64,000 bases of DNA. It comes from Lachnospiraceae bacterium UBA7202. Its GTDB lineage: Bacteria > Bacillota > Clostridia > Lachnospirales > Lachnospiraceae. The notes beneath the pieces are model-generated. The model searched no databases. It saw only the letters and a program-made list of their open reading frames with translations, and had not been told where the DNA came from. Every line of letters begins with the position of its first letter. Positions within the stretch are counted from its first letter, which is position 1. Positions 61,455 to 64,000 of the stretch are shown here, in pieces. The DNA lies in assembly GCA_002490705.1 (NCBI GenBank), contig DKUO01000044.1, forward strand, positions 1-64,000, read 5' to 3'. The translations under genes and the position numbers were made by a program.

Positions 61455-63270
61455 TTTCAGCTAACCATTCCTCTCCCATATCCTGTACCAGAAAATCCCA
61501 GACCACATCATATCTTTTTTCAAAAAACGTCCGCATGTCGGTTACATATTGTTCAAATGCCCCGGATTTATCATCCATGTAAAAACGCATGTTGCTGGCG
61601 GCAAGGGGGTCTGTCATGGTCTTTACATATTGGTCGATAAACTGGTTGCATTTTTCGGGCGCAAACGTTTCCCTGCCGATATACAGGAGCCGTTCGGCAA
61701 ATTTGCGGCGAAATTCCTCGTTTTGGTAAAGAGATGCGAAAGCAGTGTCTGCTTCCAAGACATTTACAAGGGTATTGTTGTACAAGGAACTACTGCTTAA
61801 ACCACCGGAATTTACATCAAATAACATCCATCGCCATTTACAATCGCCATAGTAGGAACCATCATTTTCTCTTGCACGCCATAGGGCAAAGTTACTGTTA
61901 GGCCAGTCACCGCAACGGGCGATATATATTTGCGTGGCATAATAGTCAATATAGCTTTCCATATCAATTAAATCGCAGGATTTGTTATAGTTTTCTCCGT
62001 TTGTCATATCTTGTTCTGCTATAAAAGAAACCATTTCATCAAATTGTTCCCAGTCGCCCTCATTTCCTTCTGACAGTTCATATTCTTTAATCATTACAAT
62101 ATTATTATGAGCGACCTGATAATGGTCGTGAATGTAATCCGCATTATAATCTTCTGTGATATAATACATACCCCAGTATTCTCCGTCGATGAACAGGGCG
62201 CAGGGAATAAAGTCCAACGTGGCAAACTCAAGATCCTGCACCAGGGTATTTACAAGACAATCCTTTAATTTAAATTGGTTATCATCGCCGCCGGCAAATA
62301 GGACAATTTTGTGAGGACAAGCATCAGTCTGAAAGATGTTTGTATCAAAACGATCATTGCCATCATAGGTTTCTCTCGCGTAGCAGGAGATGCTTTTTGG
62401 AAGTTTTCCGCTACTTCCGCCACCTTTGATACGGATACCGCAATTTTGAGAGAGTATGGTGTTCCGATGATTGTCAAAGAGAGTAATTCGGGCCTCTCGT
62501 TCCCAAGATATACCTCTATTGGAATAGTTTGAAGACCACCACCACCAATAGGCACGGTTCAAACAATCCTCCCTGTCAATTTCTTTCTCCAAAAAACTTT
62601 TAAATGTATTGCCAGTAACGTAAATGCCGATATCATTATCAAAAAGATTTTCAGGAGAGGTTACGATGGAGATAGTATAAATATCTTGATAGCCTTTCTT
62701 TTCCTGAAATCCCACAAAATAAGTGCCGGTAATGGAGGAAAGGCAGTTTCCTGCGGAATCAAACAGAGAAGCACGCAAAACAGTACATTTATCTACGGGA
62801 TAATCAGGTGCTGTGTAATTGGGTATATCTGTTGAATATTTATGGATTAAATCCATCAAAAATCCAGTCGATGTATCCGTTCTCATGGAATAAACATTCG
62901 GATGATTCGTGGCATCCTCTATATACAATGGCTTGTTTCCGTCAAAAACAGGGTCGTTTATGGTTGGCTCGCTCCCGTCCAGCGTAAAATGTATGGTGCC
63001 TCCTTTTCCACCCAGGATGGAGAGATAAAACGCAGAGTCATAATATCCCGGTTCTTTAGAAAAGGTCAGTTGATTTCCATAATGAATTTTAACAAAGGGA
63101 AAAGCGGCCAACAGCGCTACAGTAATCATTACAATGGCTAAAGCCTGTTTGGTATAGGTGCTGATTAGAATCACTCCCTTTTTCGCGATATAAGCAAATT
63201 GTCTCATATTTTCGTTTTGATAGCTCATATCATGATACCATACAGGTTTCTGTGTTTCAATGAATTTCAT
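61438..63270 (-). CDS. CotH-family kinase, copy 3
   Basis: A 610-residue exported protein of the same subtype as copy 2. It has a membrane anchor (about 40–62), the chitobiase-like beta domain (LTFSKEPGYYDSAF … IHFTLDGSEP), and the CotH domain with CGIRIKGGGSSGKLPKS, GMYYITEDYN and KWRWMLFDVNSGG. It lacks the InlB-like tail of copy 2 and ends EEWLAENGIQK. The start is uncertain: ATG 63270 has a weak GGAAT site, and 63228 or 63207 are alternatives. It overlaps VTC copy 3 downstream and directly follows CotH copy 4, its tandem duplicate. Confidence 0.85.
   Translation of the reverse strand: MKFIETQKPVWYHDMSYQNENMRQFAYIAKKGVILISTYTKQALAIVMITVALLAAFPFVKIHYGNQLTFSKEPGYYDSAFYLSILGGKGGTIHFTLDGSEPTINDPVFDGNKPLYIEDATNHPNVYSMRTDTSTGFLMDLIHKYSTDIPNYTAPDYPVDKCTVLRASLFDSAGNCLSSITGTYFVGFQEKKGYQDIYTISIVTSPENLFDNDIGIYVTGNTFKSFLEKEIDREDCLNRAYWWWWSSNYSNRGISWEREARITLFDNHRNTILSQNCGIRIKGGGSSGKLPKSISCYARETYDGNDRFDTNIFQTDACPHKIVLFAGGDDNQFKLKDCLVNTLVQDLEFATLDFIPCALFIDGEYWGMYYITEDYNADYIHDHYQVAHNNIVMIKEYELSEGNEGDWEQFDEMVSFIAEQDMTNGENYNKSCDLIDMESYIDYYATQIYIARCGDWPNSNFALWRARENDGSYYGDCKWRWMLFDVNSGGLSSSSLYNNTLVNVLEADTAFASLYQNEEFRRKFAERLLYIGRETFAPEKCNQFIDQYVKTMTDPLAASNMRFYMDDKSGAFEQYVTDMRTFFEKRYDVVWDFLVQDMGEEWLAENGIQK
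61441..61760 (-). repeat. near-identical 3' segment shared with the tandem CotH gene
   Basis: The last about 320 bases of CotH copy 3 are highly similar at nucleotide level to the last part of copy 4 at 63270–63590, with long exactly matching blocks. This indicates a recent tandem duplication or gene conversion. Confidence 0.8.
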
Positions 63271-64000
63271 TTTTTTATTCCATTTTCAGCTAACCATTCC
63301 TCTCCCATATCCTGTACCAGAAAATCCCAGACTACGTCGTATCTATTTTCAAAGAAGATTCTGATATCAGTCACATACTGCTCAAATTCTTCCGGCTTCT
63401 CATCCATGTAAAAACGCATGTTGCTGGCAGCAAGGGGTTTTTTCATGATCTGCACATATTGGTCGATAAACTGGTTGCATTTTTCGGGTGCAAACGTTTC
63501 CCTGCCGATATACAGGAGTCGTTCGGCAAATTTGCGGCGGAATTCTTTATTTTGATATAGGGAAGTAAAAATAGGGTCTTCTTCTAAGACGGAAGAAAGC
63601 GTATTATGGGACAGTGTCTGTAAACTCATACTGCCGTAGGAATTTACGTCAAACAACATCCAGCGCCACTTACCATCACCGTAGAGTGAACCATCATTTT
63701 CACGTGCTCTCCATAATTCGATATTGCTGTAAGGCCAGTCGCCGTGTCGGGCAATATATATCTGTGCGGCATAATAGTCAATAAAGCTGTCCATATCAAT
63801 GAGATCACAGGCCTTGTTGTAATTAGCTTTGCTGGCCATATCGTGGTTATGTATAAAGGAAAGCATTTCTTCATATTTTTGATAATCTTCATAAGAGCCT
63901 TCTTCTAAAATATCGTTTTTAATTATAATAACGTTATTATGACCAATCTGATAATGGTCGTGAATATAATCGGCGTTGTAATCCTCCGTGATATAATACA
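63267..64000 (-). CDS. CotH-family kinase, copy 4 (N-terminal part outside window)
   Basis: The reading frame is open through base 64000 on the minus strand, so the gene continues beyond the window and its start is not visible; the ATG at 63866 is internal. About 244 C-terminal residues can be read. They include YYITEDYNADYIHDHYQIG (the same block as copy 3), the metal-region KWRWMLFDVNSYG and the ending EEWLAENGIKK. It is 3 bases upstream of CotH copy 3 and nearly identical to it towards the 3' end. It forms the first visible gene of the CotH–CotH–VTC–DUF4956 unit. Confidence 0.86.
   Translation of the reverse strand, partial: YYITEDYNADYIHDHYQIGHNNVIIIKNDILEEGSYEDYQKYEEMLSFIHNHDMASKANYNKACDLIDMDSFIDYYAAQIYIARHGDWPYSNIELWRARENDGSLYGDGKWRWMLFDVNSYGSMSLQTLSHNTLSSVLEEDPIFTSLYQNKEFRRKFAERLLYIGRETFAPEKCNQFIDQYVQIMKKPLAASNMRFYMDEKPEEFEQYVTDIRIFFENRYDVVWDFLVQDMGEEWLAENGIKK

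Overview
The window looks like chromosomal DNA of a spore-forming, fermentative Lachnospiraceae-type clostridium (Bacillota). The signs are strong AGGAGG-type ribosome sites, a T-box leader on ileS, sporulation genes (spoVT, a spoIID–spoIIQ pair), a glutamate-synthase-linked [FeFe] hydrogenase, HydA-type H-cluster motifs, PyrK/PyrD class 1B, a cre-like CcpA site and moderate GC. Species cannot be named from sequence alone. I saw no tRNA, rRNA, CRISPR array, phage, transposase or plasmid gene.

Layout. 1–5730: end of a gluconate-5-dehydrogenase-like SDR, beta-carbonic anhydrase, spoVT, and a small sugar locus (LacI regulator with a GH4 6-phospho-glycosidase, divergent from a BadF/GlcNAc-kinase-like gene). 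5887–23928: one long, tightly packed, co-directional block, probably an operon, for a cellulose-like, O-acetylated exopolysaccharide. It holds an (EP)n-rich membrane protein; a first VTC–DUF4956–CotH triad; a 53-residue membrane peptide; an MBOAT O-acyltransferase; an AlgX/AlgJ-like SGNH protein; a BcsA-like GT2 synthase with an intact PilZ c-di-GMP site; a second VTC–DUF4956–CotH triad; a GH5 endoglucanase; a secreted Ca-repeat protein; and an OmpR-type response regulator, histidine kinase and secreted accessory protein. Just after it, six GATG-starting units with an exact 11-bp period precede an amidase–polysaccharide deacetylase fusion, a plausible binding array for the locus's own response regulator.

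25567–45952: hydrogenase pair (GltD-like flavoprotein and HydA) behind a promoter with a cre site, T-box and ileS (type 2), glycogen phosphorylase, a TPR/J-like protein with an HscC-type Hsp70 and HflX, a small membrane protein, an aconitase-family hydratase and a LamG-like exported protein. 45984–52202: a structured leader, a gene split by an in-frame amber codon, spoIID, spoIIQ, an amidohydrolase, and a GH9-related lipoprotein whose catalytic residues are replaced. 52205–60043: plsC, a PrcB-domain lipoprotein, pyrC, acyltransferase-3, a MarR/PNPOx pair, a GNAT, a small membrane protein, and pyrK–pyrD.

60077–64000 (minus strand): a third VTC–DUF4956 pair with two tandem CotH genes, the last running off the window. 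The recurring VTC + DUF4956 + CotH module (three VTC, three DUF4956, four CotH) is the main candidate for an undescribed system. VTC domains are polyphosphate-polymerase-like tunnel enzymes and DUF4956 is a multispan membrane protein, so the pair resembles a split, bacterial version of the eukaryotic VTC complex, coupled to extracytoplasmic CotH kinases and, in two of three copies, embedded in a c-di-GMP-responsive polysaccharide synthase operon. The function is inference.
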